Assembly (NCBI GenBank): GCA_029263435.1
Contig: JAJCXL010000102.1
Location: forward strand, 1 to 11,896
DNA from: Acidobacteriota bacterium
GTDB lineage: Bacteria > Acidobacteriota > Vicinamibacteria > Marinacidobacterales > SMYC01
Direction of reading: 5' to 3'
Length of the DNA stretch: 11,896 nucleotides
Shown here: one piece after another, positions 1-6,591 of the stretch
How the letters are laid out: each line of letters begins with the position of its first letter
How positions within the stretch are numbered: position 1 is the stretch's first letter
The notes under the pieces: generated by a model
The model's input: the letters and a program-made list of their open reading frames with translations, nothing else
Told to the model about the DNA's origin: nothing
The model's database searches: none
Made by a program: the position numbers and the translations under genes

Positions 1-600
1 GAAGCCACGGAGCGCGATCTCCGTGTGGTCACGGGTGGGAAGCGGCTCTCGCACCGCCGTCGATCCTGAAGCATAGAGGCCAGCGAAGAGCACCGCGGAT
101 TTGACTTGAGCGCTCGGCACCGGAAGCTCATAGGTCAGCCCTAAGAGGGCTCGTCCACCGTGAATCGTGATGGGCAGCCTTCCGGCGTTCGTCTCCAGTC
201 GGGCCCCCATCCGGGTCAACGGACGTTCCACCCGATCGAACGGGCGGGTCTTCAAGCTCTCGTCTCCGGTCAATCGGGTGTCGAAGGCTTGCCCCGCGAG
301 GAGCCCGCAACACAGGCGGGCGGTCGTGCCGGAGTTGCCGGCGTCGAGTGCGCCCGATGCCGGTCGGAGGCCCCTCGAGCCCCTGCCCTTCACCTTCAAA
401 TGATCTCCGTCGAGCTCCGCGACGACTCCGAGGGCTCGGATGACGTCGAGCGATCGCGCGCAGTCGGCGCCGGGAGGGAAGCCGCGCACTTCGGTGATTC
501 CCTCGGCTATCCCGCTCAGCAGCGCCAACCGATGGGCCACGGATTTGTCCCCAGGCACTTCGAACCGGCCTTTCAAGCACCGCCCAGCACCTATCCTCAT
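1..600 (-). CDS. aroA: 3-phosphoshikimate 1-carboxyvinyltransferase (EPSP synthase), N-terminal part, cut by window edge
   Basis: Transfers the enolpyruvyl group of PEP to shikimate-3-phosphate in the cytoplasmic shikimate pathway. Reading leftwards from the ATG at 600-598 gives 200 open codons with no stop, so the C-terminal half lies outside the window. Visible family motifs are VPGDKSVAHR (residues 15-24, with the substrate-binding Lys19, Ser20 and Arg24), LDAGNSGTTAR (85-95), GDESLKTRP (112-120), PSAQVKSA (162-169) and REPLPTRDHTE (184-194). GDKS, SAQVK and RDHTE match three of the four motifs that define class II (glyphosate-insensitive) EPSP synthases; the fourth, an N-x-x-T-R-type motif, would lie beyond the edge. 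There is no clear Shine-Dalgarno before the ATG. A weak TACGAT box about 9 nt upstream would suit a leaderless message, but this is speculative. The gene is divergent from the RsbW-like gene. Identity is secure; class is well supported. Confidence 0.95.
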   Translation of the reverse strand, partial: MRIGAGRCLKGRFEVPGDKSVAHRLALLSGIAEGITEVRGFPPGADCARSLDVIRALGVVAELDGDHLKVKGRGSRGLRPASGALDAGNSGTTARLCCGLLAGQAFDTRLTGDESLKTRPFDRVERPLTRMGARLETNAGRLPITIHGGRALLGLTYELPVPSAQVKSAVLFAGLYASGSTAVREPLPTRDHTEIALRGF

Positions 601-696
601 CCGCGAAATCGTAGCACGTCCCGGGCTGACCGCCCCTCGTGGCCCCGGCTTGTCACGCGAACGCGTTTCTTGTTAGCCTACGGACCCGGAGGCCTT
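601..696. promoter_or_regulatory. Divergent aroA / RsbW-like intergenic region
   Basis: This 96-bp gap must hold control signals for both divergent genes. On the plus strand TTGTCA (650-655) is a 5/6 match to a -35 box, followed 18 nt later by a weak TAGCCT (674-679) preceded by TGT. A short palindrome, ACGCG-AA-CGCGT (655-666), overlaps this spacer. On the minus strand only a weak TACGAT (614-609) precedes aroA. None of these signals is strong. Confidence 0.25.
688..692 (+). promoter_or_regulatory. Ribosome binding site supporting the TTG start of the RsbW-like gene
   Basis: GGAGG lies 4 nt before TTG 697. The spacing is slightly short, but it is the only good Shine-Dalgarno in the aroA/RsbW gap and argues against the much longer upstream frame. 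Confidence 0.5.
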
Positions 697-1131
697 TTGG
701 ACGACAACCCGAACCGCGTCGAGATCGACATCCAAAGCAGCTTCGAAATGGTCGACCTGGTGCAGGTCGTTTTCGAGTCCCTTTCCTCACAAGTCGGCTT
801 CGGCTCCGATGAGTCGCACTGGATGAGCGTCGCGATTCGTGAGTCCGTGACGAACGCGGTGCGGCACGGAAACAAGCTCGACCCGGAAAAACGCGTCATC
901 GTACGTTTCGAGGTCGAAGCGGCCGCGTTCACCGTCTCGGTCGAGGACGAAGGCGAAGGATTTGATCCTCGAGCGATTCCAGATCCCCTCGCAGAGGAGA
1001 ACCTGCTACGGGCGAGCGGACGGGGAATTTTCTTCATGAAGAATTTCATGGACGACGTGCAATATCACTTCGAGCCGTCACGCGGAACCCGAGTGACGAT
1101 GCACAAGCGCGTCGGCGCCGACGACAACTAA
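697..1131 (+). CDS. RsbW/SpoIIAB-like ATP-binding protein (HATPase_c_2; anti-sigma factor or serine kinase type)
   Basis: A stand-alone GHKL ATPase domain of 144 residues, the usual size for RsbW/SpoIIAB switch kinases, which bind a sigma factor or phosphorylate a STAS-domain antagonist. The N-box is ESVTNAVRHGN (Glu49, Asn53, His57), the G1 box is DEGEGFD (Asp84-Asp90) and the G2 box is SGRGIFFMKNFMDDV (from Ser107). There is no membrane segment or sensor domain. The reading frame is open back to 160, but the upstream part overlaps aroA on the other strand and shows no domain. I place the start at TTG 697, which follows GGAGG (688-692) by 4 nt and gives a typical first beta strand (VEIDIQSSFEMVDLVQ). 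TTG 670 is an alternative; ATG 748 would remove the first strand. No sigma factor or STAS partner lies nearby, so the target is unknown. It is probably cotranscribed with the phosphatase gene 19 nt downstream. Confidence 0.85.
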   Translation: MDDNPNRVEIDIQSSFEMVDLVQVVFESLSSQVGFGSDESHWMSVAIRESVTNAVRHGNKLDPEKRVIVRFEVEAAAFTVSVEDEGEGFDPRAIPDPLAEENLLRASGRGIFFMKNFMDDVQYHFEPSRGTRVTMHKRVGADDN

Positions 1132-1150
1132 CCACGACCTCTACCCCGGC

Positions 1151-1933
1151 ATGAGCCCTCTCTCGATCGCAGTGGAAGCCGCCCTTGCCGGCGGCGAGAT
1201 CTTGAAGCGCTACTACGGCGGCGAGTTCAGGATTGCTTTCAAGGGCGAGCTCGATCTCGTCACCCAAGCCGATACGGAGTCCGAAGCCGAAGTGGTCTCG
1301 GTGCTGCGCGGGCGCATGCCCGACGTCTCCATCCTCGCGGAGGAGAGCGGCGTCAGCGATCGTGACGAGGCTCGCCGCTTCGTGGTGGACCCTCTCGATG
1401 GAACGACGAACTTCGCTCACGCCTACCCGATGTTCGCAGTGTCCATCGCCTATGAAGAAGCGGGTATCGTCGAAGCCGGTGTGGTCTACGATCCGGTCCG
1501 GGAAGAGCTGTTTACCGCCGAGCGCGGTCGGGGAGCCTTCTTGAATGGCTCCCGGCTCGAGGTCTCCACCAATGCCTCCGTCCCAAGCGCGCTCCTCGTG
1601 ACCGGCTTTCCGTACGACTTGAAAGACGACGTCGCGGGCAACTTGCGTTTGTTCACGCGGCTGATGGGGACGGCCCGCGCGATTCGGAGGGACGGCTCCG
1701 CCGCGCTGGATCTCTGCTACGTCGCGGCGGGACGCTTCGACGGATTTTGGGAGCAAAAGCTCGGCCCGTGGGACACCGCGGCCGGCGCCGTCATCGTCGA
1801 AGAAGCCGGCGGGCGGGTCTCCGGCTTCGACGGCGGGCGTTTCCACTACTCCGATCGCGCTGTCGTGGCAACCAACGGCCATATTCACGACGAGATGTTG
1901 GTTCTGCTCGGCGACAGCGACGCCAACGCCTAG
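1151..1933 (+). CDS. suhB: Inositol-1-monophosphatase family protein (SuhB type)
   Basis: A Mg2+-dependent sugar-phosphate phosphatase of 260 residues, the normal length for bacterial SuhB/IMPase. The metal and catalytic residues are all present: Glu64-Glu65 in ILAEESG, DPLDGTTN at residues 80-87 (Asp80, Asp83, Thr85), and GPWDTAAG with Asp208. The family GAFLNG loop is at 128-133. Members hydrolyse myo-inositol-1-phosphate and related substrates (fructose-1,6-bisphosphate, histidinol phosphate, NADP); the true substrate cannot be read from sequence. Escherichia coli SuhB also binds RNA polymerase/Nus factors, which I cannot infer here. The ATG at 1151 follows the RsbW-like gene by 19 nt with no strong Shine-Dalgarno, suggesting translation from a shared transcript. 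A long open frame on the opposite strand is only a codon-bias shadow. Confidence 0.93.
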   Translation: MSPLSIAVEAALAGGEILKRYYGGEFRIAFKGELDLVTQADTESEAEVVSVLRGRMPDVSILAEESGVSDRDEARRFVVDPLDGTTNFAHAYPMFAVSIAYEEAGIVEAGVVYDPVREELFTAERGRGAFLNGSRLEVSTNASVPSALLVTGFPYDLKDDVAGNLRLFTRLMGTARAIRRDGSAALDLCYVAAGRFDGFWEQKLGPWDTAAGAVIVEEAGGRVSGFDGGRFHYSDRAVVATNGHIHDEMLVLLGDSDANA

Positions 1934-1951
1934 CAACTTTTCTCGTTGGCG
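1921..1951. repeat. Inverted repeat spanning the suhB stop codon
   Basis: CGCCAACG (1921-1928) and CGTTGGCG (1944-1951) are perfect 8-bp inverted arms around a 15-nt loop that contains the TAG stop at 1931-1933. It could end or protect the suhB transcript. No T-run follows, so it is not a classical intrinsic terminator. Confidence 0.4.
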
Positions 1952-1968
1952 GGTCTAGCGCTCGCTTC

Positions 1969-1982
1969 GTACGCGTGCGTAC
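1969..1982. repeat. Short dyad upstream of the beta-barrel gene
   Basis: GTACGC and GCGTAC are perfect 6-bp arms separated by 2 nt. The geometry is operator-like and lies 112 bp before the beta-barrel start. I could not identify a convincing promoter with it; the function is unknown. Confidence 0.3.
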
Positions 1983-2093
1983 ACGGTGTCCTCGAGATAG
2001 GACAACCCTTTCGATTTCCCGCGCGAAGCACGGCCCCTCGTCCGGCACGCTCTGTGCTGATACTCCTTCCAAGCCGTCGCGGAAGGATAAGCC

Positions 2094-2765
2094 ATGAGAA
2101 TCTATTGGATCGTTGGGGTCGCTCTTTGTTGCTCCTTGTCGGCGATGCCGATCGAAGCACATTCCATTTCTCTGAAGCTCGGAAGGTTCGCTCCGCGGGT
2201 GACCAGCGAGCTTTGGTCGGATAATCTCGAGGTCTTCAGTATCGAGCGCCAGGACTTCGACGCGTTCGCCGTCGGTGTCGAAGGCGCCATAGATGCCGGG
2301 GAGTTCTTGGATGTCACGCTGGGGGTCGAGACGAGCTCTCGCTCGGTGCGGTCGAATTATCGTGACTTCGTCCGCGATGACGACACCGAGATCCGTCAAG
2401 AGCTCCGGCTCCGCATCACACCGGTTACCGGCGGGCTCCGACTGTTTCCGACCGGCAGGTATAGCCGGGTGCGTCCGTTCGTGGCCGCCGGTGTCGGCGT
2501 CTACGTCTATGAGTATCTCGAGGATGGCGAGTTCATCGATTTCGATACCTTCGACGTCTTCGTCGATACTTTCGTCGACCGAGGCGCGGCGTTCGGCGGC
2601 TTCGTCGGCGGGGGCCTGTGGTTCACGATCACCGAATCGGTCTCCGTTTTCGGCGAGTACCGTAGACACTGGGCACGAGGCTCGCATGGGCGCGACTTCG
2701 AGGGATTCGGACGCTTCGACCTCGGCGGGAATCAGGCGAGCATCGGCTTCGACTTCCGCTTCTGA
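2094..2765 (+). CDS. Secreted outer-membrane beta-barrel protein (OMP_b-brl-like), function unknown
   Basis: A 223-residue protein with an N-terminal signal peptide: MRIYWIVGVALCCSLSAMP, then a likely cleavage after IEA at residues 20-22. The mature part is rich in alternating hydrophobic/polar strands and glycines (for example RPFVAAGVGVYVYEY and AFGGFVGGGLWFTI) and ends in GFDFRF. The final aromatic residue is the usual recognition signal for BAM-mediated insertion. Size and pattern suit a small 8-stranded barrel such as OmpW/OmpX-like or lipid-A-modifying proteins, but I see no catalytic motif. Many acidic residues cluster in predicted loops (EDGEFIDFDTFDVFVDTFVD). The start is well supported by GGAAGGA (2081-2087), 6 nt before the ATG. 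It stands alone between suhB and the protease promoter. Its substrate or role is not recognisable. Confidence 0.8.
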   Translation: MRIYWIVGVALCCSLSAMPIEAHSISLKLGRFAPRVTSELWSDNLEVFSIERQDFDAFAVGVEGAIDAGEFLDVTLGVETSSRSVRSNYRDFVRDDDTEIRQELRLRITPVTGGLRLFPTGRYSRVRPFVAAGVGVYVYEYLEDGEFIDFDTFDVFVDTFVDRGAAFGGFVGGGLWFTITESVSVFGEYRRHWARGSHGRDFEGFGRFDLGGNQASIGFDFRF

Positions 2766-2771
2766 AGGGCT

Positions 2772-2780
2772 TGCTATAAT
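2772..2780 (+). promoter_or_regulatory. Extended -10 promoter for the protease operon
   Basis: TGCTATAAT is a perfect TGn extended -10 with a consensus TATAAT at 2775-2780, a few bases after the beta-barrel stop. No good -35 lies 16-18 bp upstream, which extended -10 promoters tolerate. Transcription would start near 2787-2788 and leave an untranslated leader of about 90 nt before the protease start. AT-rich consensus boxes are rare by chance in this GC-rich sequence. Confidence 0.6.
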
Positions 2781-2868
2781 GTCTGCCATACAGGTTTTGC
2801 CTGGGGCGGGGCGCGGAAGCTCCGAGGGCGCACACGATGTCGCGCCGCGCTACAAAGATGGCAAGTTT

Positions 2869-2872
2869 GGAG
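2869..2872 (+). promoter_or_regulatory. Ribosome binding site selecting ATG 2879 of the protease
   Basis: GGAG lies 6 nt before ATG 2879. A competing GAGGG (2824-2828) lies 8 nt before the in-frame ATG 2837, so a 14-residue longer protein is possible. Confidence 0.5.
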
Positions 2873-2878
2873 AAATTC

Positions 2879-4471
2879 ATGAATACAGACGGCTCCCGCG
2901 GACGCCAAGAGCGCCGCCCCAAGAGTTTCGGACGCGTTGTCGCGCTTGTCATGGGCCTGACGGGTATCGTGGTCGCACTCGCGATTGCGGCCGGTCCGAC
3001 GATCCCCGAACCCACGAGGCTCGTTGAGACCGCGCGGCAGTCGACGGCGTCGCGACAGGAGCAACGGCCCAGCGTGCGGCCCGCGGCGAACACCGCACCG
3101 GCCGACACGGCCAAAGCGATCGATGCGTTGCCGGATGTCGGCTCGCTATCTCGCGCCTTCGCGACCGTCGCCGAGCGGTTGAAGCCCGCGGTCGTCAACG
3201 TGTTCACTGAAGGCCAAGAGCAGCCTACCCAAGAGACCGCTCCGCCCGGCACTCCTTTCGACGAGTTCTTCGAGCGGTTCTTTCGCGACCAGCCTCAACG
3301 CCAACGTCGAAGTCTAGGATCGGGAGTCATCGTCGATCCACGCGGCTACGTCGTCACGAACAACCACGTGATCGAGAACGCCAAAGAGATCGAGGTTCAG
3401 TTCGCTGATGAAAGGCGCTACCCAGCGGAGGTCATCGGTACCGATCCGCCCACCGATTTGGCGGTGCTGAGGATCAAGTCCGAAGAAGAGTTCGAGTTCG
3501 TCAATTTCGGCCAGTCGGACAGTCTCTTGGTTGGAGAATGGGTTCTCGCGATGGGCAACCCCTTCGGCTTCGGTCACACCGTGACCGCCGGGATCATCAG
3601 CGCCAAGGGGCGGCTGATCGGTCAGGGAAACTACGACGATTTCATCCAGACGGACGCTGCGATCAATCCCGGCAATTCGGGGGGGCCTCTCGTCAACATG
3701 AAGAGCGAGATCGTGGGAATCAACTCGAACATCATCTCGAACTCGGGCGGTAGCATGGGGATAGGCTTCGCGATCCCGTCGGATATGACGCGCAAGATCT
3801 ACGATCAGCTCGTCTCCGACGGAAAAGTGACGCGCGGGTGGCTAGGGGTGAGCATCCAGAACCTGACGCCCGAGCTCGCTCGGAGCTTTGGTCTCGAGGG
3901 CACCAAGGGTGCTCTGGTCTCGGAGCTCTTGGGTGGCGACTCACCCGCGGCGCGGGCGGGGCTCGAGGCTGGCGACATCATCGTGGAGTTCGGCGGGGTT
4001 CCGGTCGATTCGAACAATCATCTCGTTCATCTGGTGGCCGATGTTCGCCCTGGCGAATCCGCCTCGGTGAAGTTCTTCCGGGACGGTGAGCTTCGGGAAG
4101 CGACGGTCCTCATGGCCCTCAGAACGATCGATACCGAGACCGCATCGGCGGACGTCCCGACGCCTGAAGATCGCGGACGGCTCGGAATCAGTGGCCAAAA
4201 TTTGACTCGAGAGATGGCTGAAGAGCTTGGTGCGAGCTCGGGAGCCGGGGTCGTGCTTCGCGGCGTCGAGCCCGACGGTCCGGCAGCCGAAGCGGGCCTC
4301 CAGCAAGGCGATATCATCATAGAAGCGAATCGGGAGCCTATCCGCACGACGGAAGATCTCTCCCGGGTGCTCGAAGGGGTCAGCGCCGGTGGCGACTTGC
4401 TCCTCCGGGTTGAGCGGGTGGCTCGGGGGCAGACGTCGAGCTTCATCTGGGTACCGGTTCAGCTGCAATAA
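2879..4471 (+). CDS. degP: Do/HtrA family (DegP/DegQ-like) periplasmic serine endoprotease with two PDZ domains
   Basis: Envelope quality-control protease/chaperone that degrades misfolded periplasmic and outer-membrane proteins. From ATG 2879 the protein has 530 residues: a basic N-terminus, one hydrophobic segment (about 20-39) acting as signal peptide or membrane anchor, a disordered linker to about 90, then a trypsin-like domain. The catalytic triad is intact: His163 in TNNHVIEN, Asp193 in PTDLAVLRI and Ser267 in INPGNSGGPLVN. PDZ1 begins at RGWLGVSI (about 319) and PDZ2 at RGRLGISGQNL (about 437), each with a carboxylate-binding GLG-like loop and the AxxAGLxxGDII pattern. Two PDZ domains place it in the Do group rather than DegS. 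No Ala-x-Ala cleavage site is compelling (AAGPT at 37-41), so it may stay anchored. It heads a probable operon with the next three genes from the promoter at 2772-2780. The family call is secure; the exact orthologue name is approximate. Confidence 0.94.
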   Translation: MNTDGSRGRQERRPKSFGRVVALVMGLTGIVVALAIAAGPTIPEPTRLVETARQSTASRQEQRPSVRPAANTAPADTAKAIDALPDVGSLSRAFATVAERLKPAVVNVFTEGQEQPTQETAPPGTPFDEFFERFFRDQPQRQRRSLGSGVIVDPRGYVVTNNHVIENAKEIEVQFADERRYPAEVIGTDPPTDLAVLRIKSEEEFEFVNFGQSDSLLVGEWVLAMGNPFGFGHTVTAGIISAKGRLIGQGNYDDFIQTDAAINPGNSGGPLVNMKSEIVGINSNIISNSGGSMGIGFAIPSDMTRKIYDQLVSDGKVTRGWLGVSIQNLTPELARSFGLEGTKGALVSELLGGDSPAARAGLEAGDIIVEFGGVPVDSNNHLVHLVADVRPGESASVKFFRDGELREATVLMALRTIDTETASADVPTPEDRGRLGISGQNLTREMAEELGASSGAGVVLRGVEPDGPAAEAGLQQGDIIIEANREPIRTTEDLSRVLEGVSAGGDLLLRVERVARGQTSSFIWVPVQLQ

Positions 4472-4495
4472 CGAGACGGCACCGGTTTCTAATCG

Positions 4496-5125
4496 ATGGG
4501 GACTTTTGCCTCGCGCCTGGAGGCATTCGTCCGGGGGCTCTCGAGCGAGACCGCGGCGATGGGGTTATTCGTCGCGGCTTTCTTCGACTCGTCGTTATTG
4601 TCGCTTCCGGAAGTCAACGACCTTCTGCTGATCTATTTCGGCGCGACCTTCCCCGAGAACGCTTATTTCTACGCTCTGGCGACCGTCTTGGGCTCGGCGA
4701 CCGGCGCGAGCTTTCTCTACTGTCTCGCCCGATGGAAGGGACACTCTTTCCTCCGCCGCAAATTCAGCCACGCTAGCATCGACAAGACGTTCGGCTTGTT
4801 CCGGCGCTTCGGGGCGCTCGCGGTCGCGATACCGGCGATCATGCCACCGCCGTTTCCGTTTAAGATATTCGTCCTGTCCTCAGGTGTCCTCGGGTTGCCG
4901 TACCGTCGATTCCTCGCTGCGATTCTCGTGGGACGCGGCATCCGTTATTTTGGTGAGGCCTATCTCGCGATCCGCTACGGTGAACGCGCGATCGCTTACT
5001 TGCGGGGAAATGCTGCCTTGGTCTTCGGATTAGCGCTCGTTGCGGTCGTCGTTCTCGCGGCAGGGGTGTGGCTGTCGAAAAAGTTCTCCACCGCGCCCGC
5101 AGGGGAGTATCGCGGCGAAAGCTGA
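4496..5125 (+). CDS. DedA/VTT-domain (SNARE-associated) integral membrane protein, YqaA-like
   Basis: A 209-residue polytopic inner-membrane protein. It has hydrophobic segments near residues 20-50, 55-75, 105-140 and 170-190, and a helical amphipathic N-terminus. The stretch PAIMPPPFPFKIF followed by SSGVLGLP is typical of VTT/DedA proteins, as is the early acidic/polar patch in a membrane segment (LPEVNDLLLIYFGA). DedA-family proteins act in envelope maintenance, and some are flippases for undecaprenyl phosphate or phosphatidylethanolamine; which lipid this one handles cannot be told. It starts 24 nt after the protease and ends 3 nt before the MEMO-like gene, so it is most likely cotranscribed with an envelope-stress protease, in keeping with a cell-envelope role. 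Confidence 0.85.
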   Translation: MGTFASRLEAFVRGLSSETAAMGLFVAAFFDSSLLSLPEVNDLLLIYFGATFPENAYFYALATVLGSATGASFLYCLARWKGHSFLRRKFSHASIDKTFGLFRRFGALAVAIPAIMPPPFPFKIFVLSSGVLGLPYRRFLAAILVGRGIRYFGEAYLAIRYGERAIAYLRGNAALVFGLALVAVVVLAAGVWLSKKFSTAPAGEYRGES

Positions 5126-5128
5126 CCC

Positions 5129-5959
5129 GTGGCCATCGAAGCTCAGCCGCGCCGTTCCCGATTCGCCGGAGCCTGGTACCCGGCCGGCAGAGAAGCACTC
5201 AAAGCTCTCGTCGATCGTTCGTTTTCAGAAGCACCGGTCGTCGAAACGAAGACTCGGGTCGTCGCGCTAGTTTGCCCTCATGCCGGGCTGAGATATTCGG
5301 GCCGCATCGCGGCGGCGGCTTATCGCCTCGTTCGAGGAGCGCCCTTCGATCGAGTCCTCGTGGTCGGTCCTTACCATCGCGGAGGCACGACTCTCAGCAT
5401 CGGCGATGTCCGTGATGTAGAGACGCCGCTCGGCGTCGTCTCTATCGACCATGAGATCGTCGAAGCGCTTACGGAGCTCGACCCCGATCTACGGTCGGCG
5501 GCTCTCGACATCGAACGAGAGCACAGTATCGAGATCCAGTTTCCGTGGCTCCAAAGGGCTCTTCCCGGGGCGCTCGTCGCACCGCTGTTCATGGGGAGCT
5601 CGAGCGACGACACGTTGTCTCGCGCGACCGCCGCCATCGTTCACGCCGTCTCTCGGGCTCCTGGGAACGTCCTGCTCGTCGCGAGCTCGGATTTGTCTCA
5701 CTTTCACGACCGGGCCGAAGCGTCACGCTTGGACGCGGTTCTCTTGGCTGAGCTCGAGCGCGCCGACCCCCGAGCGCTGCGCAGACGTCTCCGCGACAAT
5801 CCCGGCCACGCCTGCGGCGGGGGCCCCATCGTATCCGTGCTGGAAGCCGCGTTGAGCTTGGGTGCCTCTCGAGTACGCATCGTCGCCTATGGCGACTCCG
5901 GCGAAGCGAGTGGAGACCTGTCGAGCGTCGTGGGCTACGGCGCGGCCGCTATCGTTTGA
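5129..5959 (+). CDS. amrB: MEMO-like protein, AmmeMemoRadiSam system protein B
   Basis: A 276-residue protein of the MEMO/class III dioxygenase-like fold. Hallmarks are FAGAWYPAG (12-20), CPHAGLRYSG (49-58, His51), GPYHRGG (80-86, His83), EHSIEIQFPWLQ (131-142), SSDLSHF (186-192) and GHACGGGPI (226-234, Cys229). His51, His83 and Cys229 correspond to the metal-site residues of MEMO proteins (His49, His81 and Cys244 in human MEMO1), so metal binding is likely retained. The biochemical role of bacterial members is not established. The GTG start at 5129 lies 3 nt after the DedA stop, and the stop overlaps or nearly abuts the AMMECR1-domain gene, so translational coupling is likely. In many genomes A, B and a radical SAM enzyme are encoded together; only A and B are present here. 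Confidence 0.92.
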   Translation: MAIEAQPRRSRFAGAWYPAGREALKALVDRSFSEAPVVETKTRVVALVCPHAGLRYSGRIAAAAYRLVRGAPFDRVLVVGPYHRGGTTLSIGDVRDVETPLGVVSIDHEIVEALTELDPDLRSAALDIEREHSIEIQFPWLQRALPGALVAPLFMGSSSDDTLSRATAAIVHAVSRAPGNVLLVASSDLSHFHDRAEASRLDAVLLAELERADPRALRRRLRDNPGHACGGGPIVSVLEAALSLGASRVRIVAYGDSGEASGDLSSVVGYGAAAIV

Positions 5960-5967
5960 GCGCCCCT

Positions 5968-6513
5968 ATGCGCCTCATCACACGAACCGTGGGAGAAGGA
6001 CTGGTGAGCTTCGCGAGGCGCTGCCTCGAGAGTCACTTTGGCTCGAAGGCATCGGCCGTATTGGCGCCTGGTCCTTTGCCCGACCGCGTAGGTGGCGTGT
6101 TCGTGACGGTGCGACGAGACGGAGCACTTCGGGGCTGCGTTGGATTCGTCGGCACGCGGATGACTCTCGCCGAGTCGGTCCGCCGCGCAACCATTGCGGC
6201 CGTCTCGGAAGACCCTCGTTTCGCGCCGGTGGATCCGACAGAGATCGACAGGCTGACCTTGACCGTCTCCGTGTTGTCCCCCCCGACGCGGGTGTCGGAC
6301 CTGGAGGACATCTCGATCGGGCGCGACGGCCTCATCGTAGAGGCAGAGCAACGACGAGGCCTGCTACTCCCCGCGGTCGCGGTGGAACGAGGCTGGGATC
6401 GGGCGACGTTTCTCGCCGAAACGTGTCGAAAGGCGGGGCTTCCGACGGATTGCTGGGCAGCGTCGACGACCTCGATCTGGCGGTTTCAAGCCGAGTCCTT
6501 CGAAGAGAATTAA
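5968..6513 (+). CDS. amrA: AMMECR1-domain protein, AmmeMemoRadiSam system protein A
   Basis: A small cytoplasmic protein made almost entirely of one AMMECR1 domain (181 residues from ATG 5968). It carries the family core VFVTVRRDGALRGCVGF, with the signature LRGCVG at 54-59 and Cys57 invariant. Downstream come ESVRRATIAAVSEDPRF (the conserved A-A-x-x-D-P-R-F block) and the strand pattern LTLTVSVLSPP. A GLLLPAVAVERGWD segment and a final IWRFQAESF complete the domain. The molecular function is unknown; it is regularly encoded beside MEMO-like and radical SAM proteins. TTG 5956 would give four more residues and overlap the upstream TGA; I prefer ATG 5968, though no Shine-Dalgarno decides. It ends the protease-led operon, 86 nt before the pstS start. 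Confidence 0.9.
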   Translation: MRLITRTVGEGLVSFARRCLESHFGSKASAVLAPGPLPDRVGGVFVTVRRDGALRGCVGFVGTRMTLAESVRRATIAAVSEDPRFAPVDPTEIDRLTLTVSVLSPPTRVSDLEDISIGRDGLIVEAEQRRGLLLPAVAVERGWDRATFLAETCRKAGLPTDCWAASTTSIWRFQAESFEEN

Positions 6514-6527
6514 CCCAATATTCACAG

Positions 6528-6547
6528 GGATCGTATTGACTCGATCC
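6528..6547. repeat. Inverted repeat flanking the pst -35 box (possible operator)
   Basis: GGATCG (6528-6533) and CGATCC (6542-6547) are perfect inverted arms around 8 nt that contain the TTGACT hexamer. A protein bound here would cover the -35 element. It could instead be a hairpin at the end of the preceding transcript, but no T-run follows. Confidence 0.4.
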
Positions 6548-6564
6548 TCCGCAGTCACGATGAT
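6536..6564 (+). promoter_or_regulatory. Candidate promoter of the pst operon
   Basis: TTGACT (6536-6541, 5/6 match to the -35 consensus) and GATGAT (6559-6564, 4/6 match to -10) are separated by 17 bp. The predicted start near 6571 leaves a leader of about 30 nt before pstS. I see no pair of CTGTCAT-like direct repeats (PhoB box). Confidence 0.45.
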
Positions 6565-6585
6565 GCATCCGGTATTCATCTAGAC

Positions 6586-6591
6586 GAGAGG
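6586..6591 (+). promoter_or_regulatory. Ribosome binding site selecting GTG 6600 of pstS
   Basis: GAGAGG lies 8 nt before GTG 6600. The alternative in-frame GTG at 6591 would overlap this site, so 6600 is favoured. Confidence 0.5.

Noticed and set aside
160..696. Long upstream open part of the frame that contains the RsbW-like gene
   Set aside because: It lies antisense to aroA, shows no domain and has no ribosome binding site. The supported start is TTG 697 with GGAGG upstream.
1046..2789. Long minus-strand open frames opposite suhB and the beta-barrel gene (296 and 332 codons)
   Set aside because: Both are mirrors of well-supported genes in GC-rich DNA. Their translations are rich in Arg, Asp and Glu, show no domain and have no sensible start context.
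6528..6547. Intrinsic terminator for the AMMECR1-domain gene
   Set aside because: The stem has only 6 bp and no T-run follows. Its position around a good -35 box makes an operator at least as likely.
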